A stretch of DNA of 64,000 bases from Ischnura elegans. Taxonomy: Eukaryota > Arthropoda > Insecta > Odonata > Coenagrionidae. A model generated the notes under the pieces. It saw nothing but the letters and a program-made list of their open reading frames with translations. It searched no databases and was not told the origin of the DNA. Below are positions 1 through 9,900 of this stretch, piece after piece. The translations under genes were made by a program, and so were the position numbers. Position 1 is the stretch's first letter. Each line of letters opens with the position of its first letter. The stretch is from positions 91,932,566 to 91,996,565 of the forward strand of contig NC_060251.1 of NCBI RefSeq assembly GCF_921293095.1. Direction: 5' to 3'.

Positions 1-99
1 AAATCGAGATTACATAAAAAGCTCAGTTGCAGACTTGCATAAATTTAAATCAACATAGAAACATTCTAGGCAGTGACACTGCATTACTGATTTGTTTTT

Positions 100-425
100 T
101 CACTTCCCGCACAGCATAAAAATACAAGTTATTCTAACAGCAACAGATAAAATCAAAACAACAAATTTTCCTTCTGCAATTGTAATGTCAGCAATTGATG
201 TGAATGAGGCTAACAACTTCAGCCATGATGCTACGTGAAAAAGTAAGTGATCAGGATATAATAATTTTATCGCCAAATTAACTGACTCAAAAATTACATA
301 ATTGGCTAAGTATTCCACGCTAGGGTCGACTAAAAACATTTCTACATCAAGGCAACTTAAGTAGGGATTTAGGTGTTGCAGCACCTGTGTATCTTCAACC
401 CAATTAGCAAGTGCCAAATTAACTT
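100..425 (-). CDS. Exon-like ORF, possibly the C-terminal GST-like domain of an AIMP3/EEF1E1-type protein (partial)
   Basis: Reading the minus strand, a pyrimidine-rich tract and CAG (426-428) form a good splice acceptor, followed by an uninterrupted ORF of about 108 codons. The ORF has no ATG near its 5' end, which fits an internal or terminal exon. Its first 65 residues (NWVED near the start, then LNPYL, FLVDPS, a YVIFESV stretch, HVASWLKLL) loosely recall the all-helical GST C-terminal domain of AIMP3 (EEF1E1), which usually runs LNxYL..LxG..LAD..LNVSRW. The last 33 residues do not fit that family and lie in a segment duplicated in the 3' region of HTD2 (1393-1477). No upstream exons are recognised. 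It may be a terminal exon, a decayed gene or a chance ORF. Family assignment is a weak inference. Confidence 0.3.
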
Positions 426-426
426 C

Positions 427-790
427 TGTGATGAAGATAGAAGCTTCTTTGAGTAAAATATAAAGGTATCCACTATGTCACAAATAAATTGTAATCATTG
501 ACTCACTTAGTTTTGACCGAATGACATTCCTTTTTCAGCAACCGCATGTTTAATGGCTTCCATTCATAATGGGATATTCGAATTAGCTTTCAAGGTTTCT
601 TTCTGCTCTTTTGCTGTACTTCATTGGATTATTGAACTACGTTTTACTCCAGTCATAGTTCACCAAAATAAATCCTCTTTTGTCAGAAAAGCAAGATGTT
701 ACTTTTCCATTAGTTTATTCTCATACGGTCGGTTTCAATTATTAGATCATTTTTAAGTTCACTGTTTTACAATGATTCTAAGATCTGTAG
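427..790. other. No feature recognised
   Basis: AT-rich sequence between the exon-like ORF and the MITE at 795. A plus-strand ORF of 67 codons (553-756) has no recognisable motif and is not called as a gene. Confidence 0.4.
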
Positions 791-794
791 CCCG

Positions 795-1014
795 CAGTGT
801 AACTATGGGGGGGATAGATCCCCCCCAAAATTCACAGAAAATAAAAAATTATATAAAACTGTTGCCTATGTTTTCTCTGTTGTGATGATTTTGTGTGAAA
901 TTATGAGTGTAACCCAAATTTTAAATGACAAAATGATGTAAAATGTATGTCCAGCGATGTCATTTTTCAAAATTTTTTTTTGCCCTCCCAAAGCATATTC
1001 CAGCTACCCCACTG
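795..1014. mobile_element. hAT-like MITE (about 220 bp)
   Basis: The element runs from CAGTG to CACTG, with a run of G near the left end (806-812) mirrored by a C-rich right end. The octamer TCTGTAGC occurs at 784-791 and again at 1015-1022; the right copy abuts the element and the left copy is offset by three bases. An 8-bp duplication with CAGTG ends is typical of hAT-derived MITEs. There is no coding capacity. Confidence 0.55.
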
Positions 1015-1375
1015 TCTGTAGCTACACCATTCAGGAGAAGAGTTTGGTAGTAGATGGAATGATGGGATATAGGAAGAAATAGGGAATTAGTTTATTAAAA
1101 AAAAGAATGGTAAGAAGTGGAGGCTCTCACCAGGATCATTTCAGATGGTACATTGTCTCGACACCTGGACTCATGGCATACAAAATATTTTGGATTGAGC
1201 ACCAAATTTCATGTAAATCACGCAAGTTCAAGTGGTGATAAAGGGAGATTTGGAATGACTCAACATTATTGGGACAGTCAGTGTATACAGCTCCAAAGTA
1301 GTAACTGAATCAGAAACTTCAGATAAAAGGGACAGCAACAATAACCAATCGAATGAAAAATATTGTACAAATTCA

Positions 1376-1381
1376 TTTATT
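1376..1381 (-). terminator. Candidate polyadenylation signal of HTD2
   Basis: TTTATT on the plus strand is AATAAA on the minus strand, about 110 bases past the HTD2 stop codon. It is the nearest canonical hexamer that I see. Confidence 0.5.
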
Positions 1382-1392
1382 CAGTTACTGTA

Positions 1393-1477
1393 TAGCATAA
1401 AAATACAAGTTACAAAAACTACAAAAAATAAAATAACAATAATAACTAAGTTTCCCTACTGCAATTGTAATGGCAAA
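1393..1477 (-). repeat. Local duplication shared with 113-190
   Basis: Both segments start with AGCATAAAAATACAAGTTA and end with CTGCAATTGTAATG, with an A-rich, more diverged middle, in the same orientation about 1.28 kb apart. Here the segment lies just past the HTD2 stop; at 113-190 it supplies the C-terminal codons of the exon-like ORF. This suggests a local duplication or a shared insertion. Confidence 0.6.
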
Positions 1478-1490
1478 AGCACCTCCGAAG

Positions 1491-2153
1491 TTATTTGATT
1501 CTCCCTCGTGGAACCAATAATCTAGCAGTTCCATCCATCACTACGGTTGCATCTGGTATTGATGCAATTCTGTACCTAACATTAACTTCCCTCCTCCTCA
1601 AATCTAGCACTTCCACTTCAACGGCAGCCTGGCTACCAACAGGAAGGGGTGCAGGGAATTTAAAAGTTTGCGACACAACTACAGTTCCAGGGCCAGGGAG
1701 CTGAGTGCCAATGACACCTGACACAATGCCATTCAGCAAGGCTCCATGGACGACAGGAGTTGTATTCAGCTGACTTCCTTCATCTGATACTCTGTCTCCA
1801 CTTTTAGCACTCTCTATAGACCCATCAAAGTGTATAGGATTCCAGTCTCCAGAGGCTTGCGCAAAACACTTCACCATTTCTGCTGTTACAGTAACGTTAA
1901 CAACAACTTTTGAACCCACTTGAAGCGAAGGCACTGGAGCAGTACAAAATTTAATTCCATGAAATTTTGAATACACTGTGGTTTGCCTGCACTTTTCCTG
2001 CAGGCTGATTATTCTTGGATGAGAAATTGTTTGGTAAAAAATTTTTTGGCCACATGTCACATATGAACTGCATACATTAGGAGCACAAAGTAGTCTATTG
2101 AGATCAAAATTGAATATCTTCGTAATAAGTCTCTTAGAGCCTGGGGAAATCAT
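1491..2153 (-). CDS. HTD2: Hydroxyacyl-thioester dehydratase type 2, mitochondrial (MaoC-like hot-dog hydratase)
   Basis: This encodes a 220-residue protein of the (R)-specific hydratase 2/MaoC family. HTD2 dehydrates (3R)-hydroxyacyl-ACP in mitochondrial type II fatty acid synthesis, the pathway that feeds lipoate production. The hydratase-2 signature is visible: ASGDWNPIH at residues 100-108, placing the catalytic Asp at 103 and His at 108, followed by PVVHGALLNGIVSGVIGTQ (133-151), the HG helix of the family. PGPG (153-156) and FPAPLPVG (166-173) form the next strands. The first 70 residues are rich in Lys, Arg and Ser, as expected for a mitochondrial presequence. The ATG at 2153 is the first in frame. 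A strong acceptor (polypyrimidine then CCCCAG, ending at 2169) lies just upstream, so a spliced 5' leader is likely. Length is somewhat above the usual 170 or so because of the long N-terminus. The coding region has no introns. Confidence 0.93.
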   Translation of the reverse strand: MISPGSKRLITKIFNFDLNRLLCAPNVCSSYVTCGQKIFYQTISHPRIISLQEKCRQTTVYSKFHGIKFCTAPVPSLQVGSKVVVNVTVTAEMVKCFAQASGDWNPIHFDGSIESAKSGDRVSDEGSQLNTTPVVHGALLNGIVSGVIGTQLPGPGTVVVSQTFKFPAPLPVGSQAAVEVEVLDLRRREVNVRYRIASIPDATVVMDGTARLLVPRGRIK

Positions 2154-3434
2154 TCTGATTTTTCTTGTCTGGGGTGATAAATGTAAAAAAGAGAGAAAGA
2201 CACTTACGTATTACGAAATGAGAAAATTCATAAAGATAGAACCACAAACATAAGTTCCCGTTCTGGTGAACCGAAAAAAATATACATCTATAAAAAAAAC
2301 AAGGCGAGAACTTTTAGTGAGTACTTTGAAAGAATGGATTAATTCATTAAGCTACCACCTTATATTTTGCGAAATATGGAATATGCTATGCTAATTCAAC
2401 AACCACCTGAACTAACTTCCTAGTTCAATACGGTGATAAAATATTTCACAATTTCAAAGGAATTTCTTTGGGGGGGGGTTTGTTATAATATATTCATGGC
2501 CTAAGTTGACTTCCAAACAACTTAGTTTTAAAAAATCATACCAACAAATTGCATTACATTTTGAAATGTTACTTATTCAAAATTTTTTGAGCAAATTCTG
2601 TAGCTGAGTATAAAGTTGAGATATGGTCATTCATCAATACTCAGACACACTCAAAAAGGTCACGTTGAGCGGTGTGTTGACCTCAATAGGAATGACCCAT
2701 TCATTACTTGACTAAGGCAGATTGAGGTTCACTTTGCTCAAAACAACAGTTTTCGAGAAAAATAAAATGTTGTGTTTGTTCAGTTTTTTTTTAGGAGATG
2801 GAGGTGGTGTTAACAGTATCAAGGAGGAAATTATTCTTAAGTCTGAGTCACATGATCATTTATTCCATCCCTTCCAAGGGACAGCTTCAGCAATCGCTCC
2901 AATGATCGGAAGAAAAAATGATTGTTTCAGGCAATCATTTTTCCTAATGGCTTGAGGGAATGCCATCCCTTTTTCCATCAACTGCCACCTCCCTTTTTCC
3001 ATCGCTAGCACCGTCCTTCAGCCAATCAGAATGCATGGCTACTAACAGCAATTGTAATGCCACACTTGGCTTTTAATTCAATGACAGTTGTAAAAATGGA
3101 CAGTGACAGAAAAAGCGGAATAGGAGACAGTGGGAATGAATATGTATGTGATTTAAAAAATAATGGATTGAGTGTGCTCTCTTTTGGTCCCTGAAAACCA
3201 ATCGTCTCAGGTAATATTTTGAGGGAAAATGATTGTGTGATTCAGGCTTTGCATTACAAAGCCCCTAAGAGGCCTACAAGCAGGCTGAAAATATGATCAT
3301 TCCTCACTCCTGATTCTTGAATGACTTAACCCGTGCCTGGGTCCACCAAGCTCAAAGGAAAGATAGAAAGTGCCCTTACACTGGGTGCCATTCTCCTTCA
3401 GAGTGCTCCAAGCAGCATATTGCATACTACTGTT
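2154..3434. other. HTD2 upstream region, no gene recognised
   Basis: It holds the likely 5' leader and promoter of HTD2. A splice acceptor is visible at 2169-2171 on the minus strand. A GTAAGT lies only 39 bases upstream, too close to pair with that acceptor as a normal intron. The rest is AT-rich with short ORFs that I do not support. Confidence 0.4.
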
Positions 3435-3685
3435 TAAGGGAAGATCCAGGATTTTTGTCTGGGCAGGGGGGGACACAAGGGTCTAACAGGCTAATGATCT
3501 TCTCATACTTGAGATTAAAAGCAAGATAAGACATTTACTGAATAAAATATATCTTTATTTTAATATGAAAGTCATTATTAAGAGTTTAATTAATTGAGGC
3601 TACGTAATACACAAAACACAACGAACGTAATAATAACCATATTAAAAATTTTGGGGGGGTCACATGTCCCCCTTTAATCATCCTA
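3435..3685. mobile_element. Degenerate hAT-like MITE remnant
   Basis: The left end contains GATCCAGGATTTTTGTCTGG followed by a G run. The right end has a G run, then GTCACATGTCCCCC and a CTACTG end. This is the same type of termini as the clean copy at 14378-14578. No reliable target duplication was found. Confidence 0.4.
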
Positions 3686-3810
3686 TGCTACTGTTAATTG
3701 GTCAAGTTAACTGCTCAACACACTGTTGGTCAAGAAGTTAGTGGATGTTACACTGTTTTCCTATCGTTATATTACAATGTTCACAGACAAACGGTCTCTA
3801 TCATGCCAAG

Positions 3811-4419
3811 GTCCGTTTACACTATGTAACATGTTATATGTAACAAGTTATTAGCAAAATTTGTTTTAAAAATCATTTGTTTTATAACAAGAAACCAGCA
3901 GAGCCAAAAATGCACGAATAACATGTTACAGATTCAGTCGCAATTTATTGTTCTGTGCTCGGGGAAAAAGCACTCTAAAAGGTGGCATTGGGTGCAGCCA
4001 AGTTTAGCATCCCGGAAAAATTACTGTGCTAGTGACCTATCTATTGAATGAACTATTCAACTACTGATCTATTGAATGATCTTCAGCGGAACGACAGAGA
4101 TTTGTTATGCAGAGACGGGACGGAAGGGACGGTCATTTTAAGTAAGAACTTTCTTCGAATGACCAGCTAGGATTTTGAACTATAAATTAGTATCTCTCAT
4201 TGGCGAACGGATAGGTCAAGAAGATACAAACTTCCATGACTCTATTCCTGTGAAAGAAATTCTAGCCCACCCGTCAACTGGCTATTCCCACCATGCGTCT
4301 CACCTCTTTTCTGTAGACTGTTACACATTTTCCCACTTCGTGTGGGAAACCAAAAACTTGTTATATAACACCAATTTTTGTTTTGTAACACAATGTTACA
4401 TGTGACTTGTTACACGGAT
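3811..4419. mobile_element. TIR element, about 610 bp, decayed
   Basis: The left end reads GTCCGTTTACACTATGTAAC and the right end, reverse-complemented, reads AATCCGTGTAACAAGTCACA. Both continue into TGTAAC-rich sequence. The inverted ends suggest a non-autonomous DNA transposon. No transposase and no clear target duplication were seen. Confidence 0.35.
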
Positions 4420-4670
4420 TTTAACTTTTTGTAAAACATTTTATACGTAACCTGTTTAAAAATTCCACAAATTCAGTTAGGTACCATAGAGTTTTACTCT
4501 TTACCAGGTACCCAAGATGAGAGTACCCAGCTGTTGTACCCAGTTGCAAGGTTTAATCTATGAGCAGCCCAGCTCATGACCAGTAGGATATTTTTTCGAG
4601 TTTGACCGACAAAAATAATGAGATAAGACTGCAAAAAAATTAATGAATGGAAAATTCAAGTTCCTCTCAA

Positions 4671-4676
4671 TTTAAT
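4671..4676 (-). terminator. Candidate polyadenylation signal of ARMC7 (ATTAAA)
   Basis: TTTAAT on the plus strand reads ATTAAA on the minus strand, 42 bases past the ARMC7 stop codon. ATTAAA is the commonest variant hexamer. Assigned from position only. Confidence 0.4.
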
Positions 4677-4717
4677 GAAAATTCTGTGAGAATAATCAGT
4701 GGCTTACCAATTTTCTT

Positions 4718-6084
4718 TTAGCTGGAATTGTAATTGGAAGTGGAGGGTTTTGAAGCCGTATTCATTGCATTGTTTGCTGGATTCAACAGATTTGATGAGC
4801 AATAATCCTCAAGAAATATGACAGCTAAATTTTTTATGCGAGGATTCTTGCTAGTTGAAAGCCGCTGCATGCAATCAACTATAGCTGGGCTAGTAATTTC
4901 TGCAAAAATAATTTCAATAATATAAAAAAACATATTCAATCAAACAATGTTTCCATTTTAATGACCTAAAACGTATATGACAAAGAAACATTTCCCTGAT
5001 TATGAAACACCACTCTTGAAACACTGCAATATCAATGAATGTGTCTCTATGTATTTGTACAAGTCAGAGATAATCACCAACGCAATCATCCCTCTCACCT
5101 GATTTTGAATCTGGTGTGACAAGGTACATCAGAGTAGTTATAGCATTAAGCAAAGTTTCGACATTCTTCGTAGACAAGCATGAAGCAACTATTTTAACTC
5201 CGCCACATCCAAGAATATATTCTTTATTTTCTGGATCTATAATTGATTGAAAAGAAAAAAAAAATAAATCTTTAATCCTGCTAAATAACAAATAGTTTCA
5301 ATAGAATTGTTATTACATATCCTATACTGAACTTAGCAGACTTCACTACATTCAAAATGTTTCAACTGTTATGGTCAGTATAGTCAGCTAAGCTATACAT
5401 ATAGGTTACACATGGGGCAGCAATGCTATTTACATCAGCTCATGTGATATATAGTTATGCATATTTGATCGCTATTGCTAATTATAATGAACCCGTCGTC
5501 ATTCATCAATACTAAAGCATGCCGTGAAACGCAGCTCAAAACGATCGGTAAAATACAACTTTAGAAGAATAGTTAAAATAATAACACAGTTTGATTACAG
5601 CCGACCGACTGAAAACAGCAATATTTCAGAAATTATAGTCTTCTTCAAACATTTGGTCGACCTTTTCACAAGAAATTCAGAGAAAAACCACCACAGTTGA
5701 CTTACCCAAGCATAAATTGCATAATCCAGCTAAAGCAAAGTGAATAAGAGTTTCAGTTCCCTCCGTGATTTGGTCTAAAAATAAATCTATCACCATCAAC
5801 TCTCGAAAAAACTTGTAGTTGATGGGGTCATACGCAAAATTAGCAAGATTTGCTAATACTTGCTCTTTGGCTTCTGAAAAAAATAATGCCCAAATGAATC
5901 ATTGAATGTTACCTTATTTTACACCAGTAGACCAATCAAAAATGAAAAATACGTAAATCAAACTCAAAAACTTGCCTTCAGAATCACTATCTTGAAATTC
6001 ATTCACCAACTCTTGAAGAAATGGTCGCCGAGGCACACCGTTTTTTCCGGTGCGATGAATTAAATCTTCTTCTGTGCTAAACAT
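4718..6084 (-). CDS. ARMC7: Armadillo repeat-containing protein 7, four coding exons
   Basis: Coding exons on the minus strand are 5976-6084, 5706-5873, 5099-5236 and 4718-4899; joined, they give 198 residues, the usual size for ARMC7. All three introns are phase 1. Diagnostic segments are LQELVNEFQ (exon 1), [16 protein letters not shown] and LAGLCNLCL (exon 2), [11 protein letters not shown] and TTLMYLVTP (exon 3), and [11 protein letters not shown] (exon 4), which together give the small armadillo-type helical repeat fold. Intron 1 uses a GC donor (AAG|GCAAGT) with a TTTTTTTCAG acceptor; introns 2 and 3 use GTAAGT and GTGAGA. The Met at 6084 is preferred because it gives the family length; an in-frame Met at 6099 would add five residues. 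ARMC7 is reported as a spliceosome-associated factor, but no function can be read from the sequence itself. HTD2 follows on the same strand. Confidence 0.93.
5874..5975 (-). other. GC-AG intron 1 of ARMC7
   Basis: The donor reads AAG|GCAAGT and the acceptor TTTTTTTCAG|AAGCC. Only this junction keeps the conserved SEEAKEQV reading frame; the GT three bases further on would shift the frame. Length is 102 bp. Confidence 0.85.
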
Positions 6085-6566
6085 TATTGAGCGATTCACA
6101 ATCCATAATTCTTTCGCATGGGATTATCACAAATACTGCAAATGAAATAAGTATAATTAAAATCATTTAGGTTACAAAAACTGTCTACGTTGCGCCTGTA
6201 TCAAATAGGCGGTTTTAATTTCTGACTAAGTGATACAGCAATCAGATATGTGCACCAATTCATTCTTAATTAATGCAGGCATTTCGAATCACGGAACTCA
6301 AGAGGCTTACAAGAATCTAACATTTTCAATGATTCTAAAATTCGGAAACATACAAACAAATATAGCGGCATGGAAAGCGCACTACGTCGCACGCTGATCG
6401 TCATTTTTAGTGATTCCAGTTTGCACCGTATTTCTTAAATGGCCACCGTGAAGACGGCAAAAATTTGCTCAATACATCAACAGCTTTTATCGCCGACAGA
6501 CATCGAATTTTCTGCCAAAGACGGAGATATATAGCCGATAACCATTCGTCTTCCAGGATTTATATT
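6085..6566. promoter_or_regulatory. Probable bidirectional promoter
   Basis: This lies between the ARMC7 start on the minus strand and a candidate first exon on the plus strand. Its 3' half is relatively GC-rich for the window (TGGAAAGCGCACTACGTCGC near 6370). A plus-strand ORF of 31 codons (6439-6534, beginning MATVKT) with a favourable context lies upstream of the ATG at 6567 and would be a uORF if transcribed. No TATA box is assigned. Confidence 0.4.
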
Positions 6567-6578
6567 ATGAAGCCTTTG
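6567..6578 (+). CDS. Candidate first coding exon (Met-Lys-Pro-Leu) of a divergent gene
   Basis: ATGAAGCCTTTG is followed directly by GTGAGT (6579-6584), a near-consensus donor, downstream of sequence that looks like a 5' leader. The gene would run divergently from ARMC7. No downstream exon is recognised in the remaining 57 kb, so the window may lie largely in its first intron. Identity unknown; this rests on one splice site and its position. Confidence 0.3.
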
Positions 6579-6584
6579 GTGAGT

Positions 6585-8750
6585 CGTTTTCTGTTTCTTT
6601 TTACAATCCTGTCTGCTAGAGAGTGAAATGCAATTGCTCCATACTAATGGCAGCACGGTATCATGGCGGGTGTTTGGAATTTTGTTTAAAGTATTTAATG
6701 TTGATTAATCATGAATATGTTGCCCATGAAGGTAATACGTCGATATAAAAGGTGAAGTACAAGCGTAAAATGAGTATTGAACTCTTCCTTTAATGAAAGT
6801 TGATGGTGGTCGATAACTTTCGGGTAGGAGGCGTCAATTAATTGCATGTTGACCAAATATTAGTTGGCAACCAAAATTCCGCGATTGGCAATTAATGCTT
6901 ACTCATCAATATTTTATTATTCCTATTTAAATATCAATTTTAAATCTAGTACGCTCTTAAATAAGTTCTCGGTCTTAGTTTTTCTCCTAATATCCTAAGG
7001 AAGGGAATGTTGTTTTTTGTATGCGATTGTTCTAAAATTGACGCCGTCGATCGTCGATAGGTGCAAGCATTATTTCTTAAAGCTGTATACCTGGTGCATT
7101 GATGGTTATACCCTTTTCGTTCGTCGCGTACGAATTGCTGTAATGTATGTGTCGTTAAGGATAGTGAGCTTAAAGTTGGACAAGGAAGTGGATGTTGAGT
7201 GTTTTAATGAGTAGCACCCTGTACCCTCTTTCTCTTCGAAATTTTCGTCACAGGGCAAAATGCTTGGGCTTAATGCGTTAGGGATGAGGGGCATGACAAA
7301 CTTCTTTGGTTCCAAGTCCCACAGAAATTTTGGGGAGATTGGAGCGTATGGAATAGGGCCATTTGTACTTCACTACCAGTCATCCTGGTTCGGTTTAGAC
7401 TTACTGGAGAGCATGGGTATGCCTCATTTGATGAACGAATCAGAAATTGCATTGGGAACATGTTTTTTATTTAAATTATATTTTGATTGAAACTTCCAGT
7501 TGATGAGCTTATTGTCTAATGTTGGTTGTTGAACCAGGTCTGGTGGTCCAGTATGAATTTAGCAATTGTAGTATGAAATAAACGACAGTTAAGTTTCATT
7601 AGGTTAATTGGTGCTTCATCAGTTGTAGTCTCTGCTGGTGTTTGTAAGCTACATTTCCATCAAAGTGAAGTAATCTTTACAAGGTTGTTACTATCCATCT
7701 TTCTGAAGGAAAATGGTCAGGAGAAACCACTTTTTCCAGGTTGTTTCTACACCAAGTTCTCAACTTACATTATTGCTACCATGGCTTCTAGAGCATCATA
7801 TTCCAAGTTTCAACTATGGTGAAAAAGAGCCTTTTGTGATTTCATTTTTGTTTTTCATCCATATCATATAGCATCCTTTTACAACACCAATTTGCCCTGC
7901 ACTCAATTACCCACTGTTTGCAGCAAATTGGTCTGCTTAATATGGTGCCATTATTGGCTTGATAATCATCATAATATTTTAATTGATAAGAAAGACAAAT
8001 GCTAAGTGTAATGTAAAACTACCTTCTACAGTCGGATGCTGTCTCACTTGTTACCAAGCAAAGAATTGTAGTTATCCCATATGACTTACCTTGAATAAGC
8101 ATTTGTACTTCGTATTGTATGTGGATCCAATTCCCCAGTTGATTTTATAAGGAGTTGAGATCCTATAGGGAGATTAGAGGTCATTCCGCTCACCATCCTC
8201 GAGATTTTTTTTCAAAATGTCACCAAAGTTGTTCAATGCATCAATTTTTCTTGCATTATCACTAGCCTATCATAGCTACATGCTGCCAGCCATGCTATAG
8301 TTCCAACAGCTCTTGAGAATTTTAGAAAAATATGAGAATTTGTGTGTCAATGAACTATTTCCTTCAATTAGCATCCTAGTTATATTATAGAATTCTTCCA
8401 TTTTGCATGATTTTCCCCTGGATAGTGGCATTTTGGCTGATATTCTGCATCAAATTGCCAGGCAACATTAGTTCTATAATATTTGAAGTCACCTTACTTT
8501 TTGGCACCTACTACAAAGAGTATGCGGCCCAATATGGAATAATTAGTGTCTTTATCCTTGTATTTAAGCGACTTAAATTTGAAGGTTTTTTTTCTTGGTA
8601 ACTAGTCATTAATTGTGATGAAAAGAATTGGAAATAAAATTCAATTCGTTTACACAATTTTTGAAGTGAAGTGCTTGAGTGTCTCCCAAGCTCTGTATTG
8701 TAATTAATTATCCATTTCCGTGACCACATTTCTTATTATTGCCCCTATTA
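6585..8750. other. No gene recognised
   Basis: AT-rich sequence. ORFs at 7017-7214 and 7260-7490 on the plus strand have no domain, splice context or repeat that I recognise and overlap minus-strand ORFs of equal length, so neither is called. Confidence 0.45.
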
Positions 8751-8751
8751 C

Positions 8752-8800
8752 AGTGGCAAAGGGGTTTAGTCTTCGCCTGCTAATCCCTCTTATCTCATCA
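8752..8800 (+). repeat. SINE head fragment (family B, weak)
   Basis: AGTGGCAAAGGGGTTTAG then TCTTCGCCTGCTAATCC resembles the A-box half of the SINE at 36543-36740. The B box is not preserved. Confidence 0.3.
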
Positions 8801-9209
8801 CATTATGTAAAATTCGAGTCTATATGAAAGGACAACAGCGAGATATGAGCTAAAAAACAAAGTGAAGAAACCCAAGTTATTTGTATATAGTAGGAAAGAG
8901 GAGGTTATGCCAAGGTTAAACTAGAAAAGCATAAGCCTGGAAAGTGGGACTGTTAATGTTTACGTCCAACACTGGTTAGACAAATTTTTCAGACTTGTAG
9001 TCCCCAACAGGTTGACTTATATGTACTACCACCATACACACCCTGTCTCCTCCGTTTCTCCTCTAGAAGTTTTCAATTTTAGCCCATCAGATCTACTGGA
9101 CTAGAGATATTAGTTCGTTTACTTGGGCGTGACTTTATCGAATCAACTTAACATAATGACATGTAAAAAACTTCATAATTCCATATAAATATTTTACATT
9201 TCATTAGAG

Positions 9210-9440
9210 ATATTATCTCAATGGTCAAGACAGAAAACTACAAAATCTAAGGTCGTAGGTTCTATTCCCACTTAAGAACACCCGGTACTGAGTAGTAAAA
9301 TATATATCAGTTCGCGCGGGTTGCAGTCCCGCCTGGGTAGGTTTCCCCTATCTACGAGACAGGTGTTTTTGGTTGTCCATTTTTACATGTTAACGACACC
9401 CCTCTCCCTCATTGTAATGGCCTAGTTTGGAAATATCCTT
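9210..9440 (+). repeat. tRNA-derived SINE fragments, two adjacent
   Basis: At 9240-9290 a B-box-like GGTTCTATTCC is preceded by AAGGTCGTA. At 9318-9440 the body of family B is present: CAGTCCCGCCTGGGTAGG, then the TATCTA...GACAGGTGT block matching 36608-36645. The heads are damaged. Confidence 0.5.
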
Positions 9441-9489
9441 TAAAAGAATTGTTGGATGTTCTGCCTTTAAGTTCGTTGCAATGCGCTTA

Positions 9490-9900
9490 CCGAAATTTGT
9501 TCTCCGGTTGGAGGGGGGATGAGGGAATCCACATCGGACCCCCAATATTCCCTAGGGTAAAAGCAAGATCCCCCTCCCCTCCATTCAAGCCATCTCCCTC
9601 CCTACCCCTCCCACTGCGCGACGACGCCCTCCCGAGGTAAGATAGGAGGGCGCGAGGGAGGGGGGGGGGACGCTTATTGTTAAGAGACGCTCTCATCTGC
9701 ATTTCCCCGAAAGTTCTCTCTCCACTCCCCCCTGCAGCACGAATTTCATAAATGTAGTCCGTCACGTGATCTCGGTTTTCCTCCATTCTTTTCCGCTCCC
9801 GACTTCCTCGTAATACATCTAGACCGGTGGAATATCCATGAAATCCTGCCGCGAGCACACAGCGTACGTATAACAAGGGGGCATTGGGTGGAATTATGCG
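9490..9900. other. GC-rich block with C/G runs
   Basis: Markedly richer in G and C than its surroundings, with CCCTCCC-type tracts and CpGs (GCGCGACGACGCC near 9615). Overlapping ORFs occur on both strands as expected of GC-rich DNA; none is recognisable. It could be a promoter island or a repeat. Confidence 0.3.

Noticed and set aside
2169-2207. 39-bp micro-intron upstream of the HTD2 start (GTAAGT...CCCCAG)
   Set aside because: Too short for normal splicing; the acceptor probably pairs with a more distant donor.
7260-7490. 76-codon plus-strand ORF as second exon of the divergent gene
   Set aside because: No acceptor in the right phase that I can support and no recognisable domain; the minus strand is equally open.
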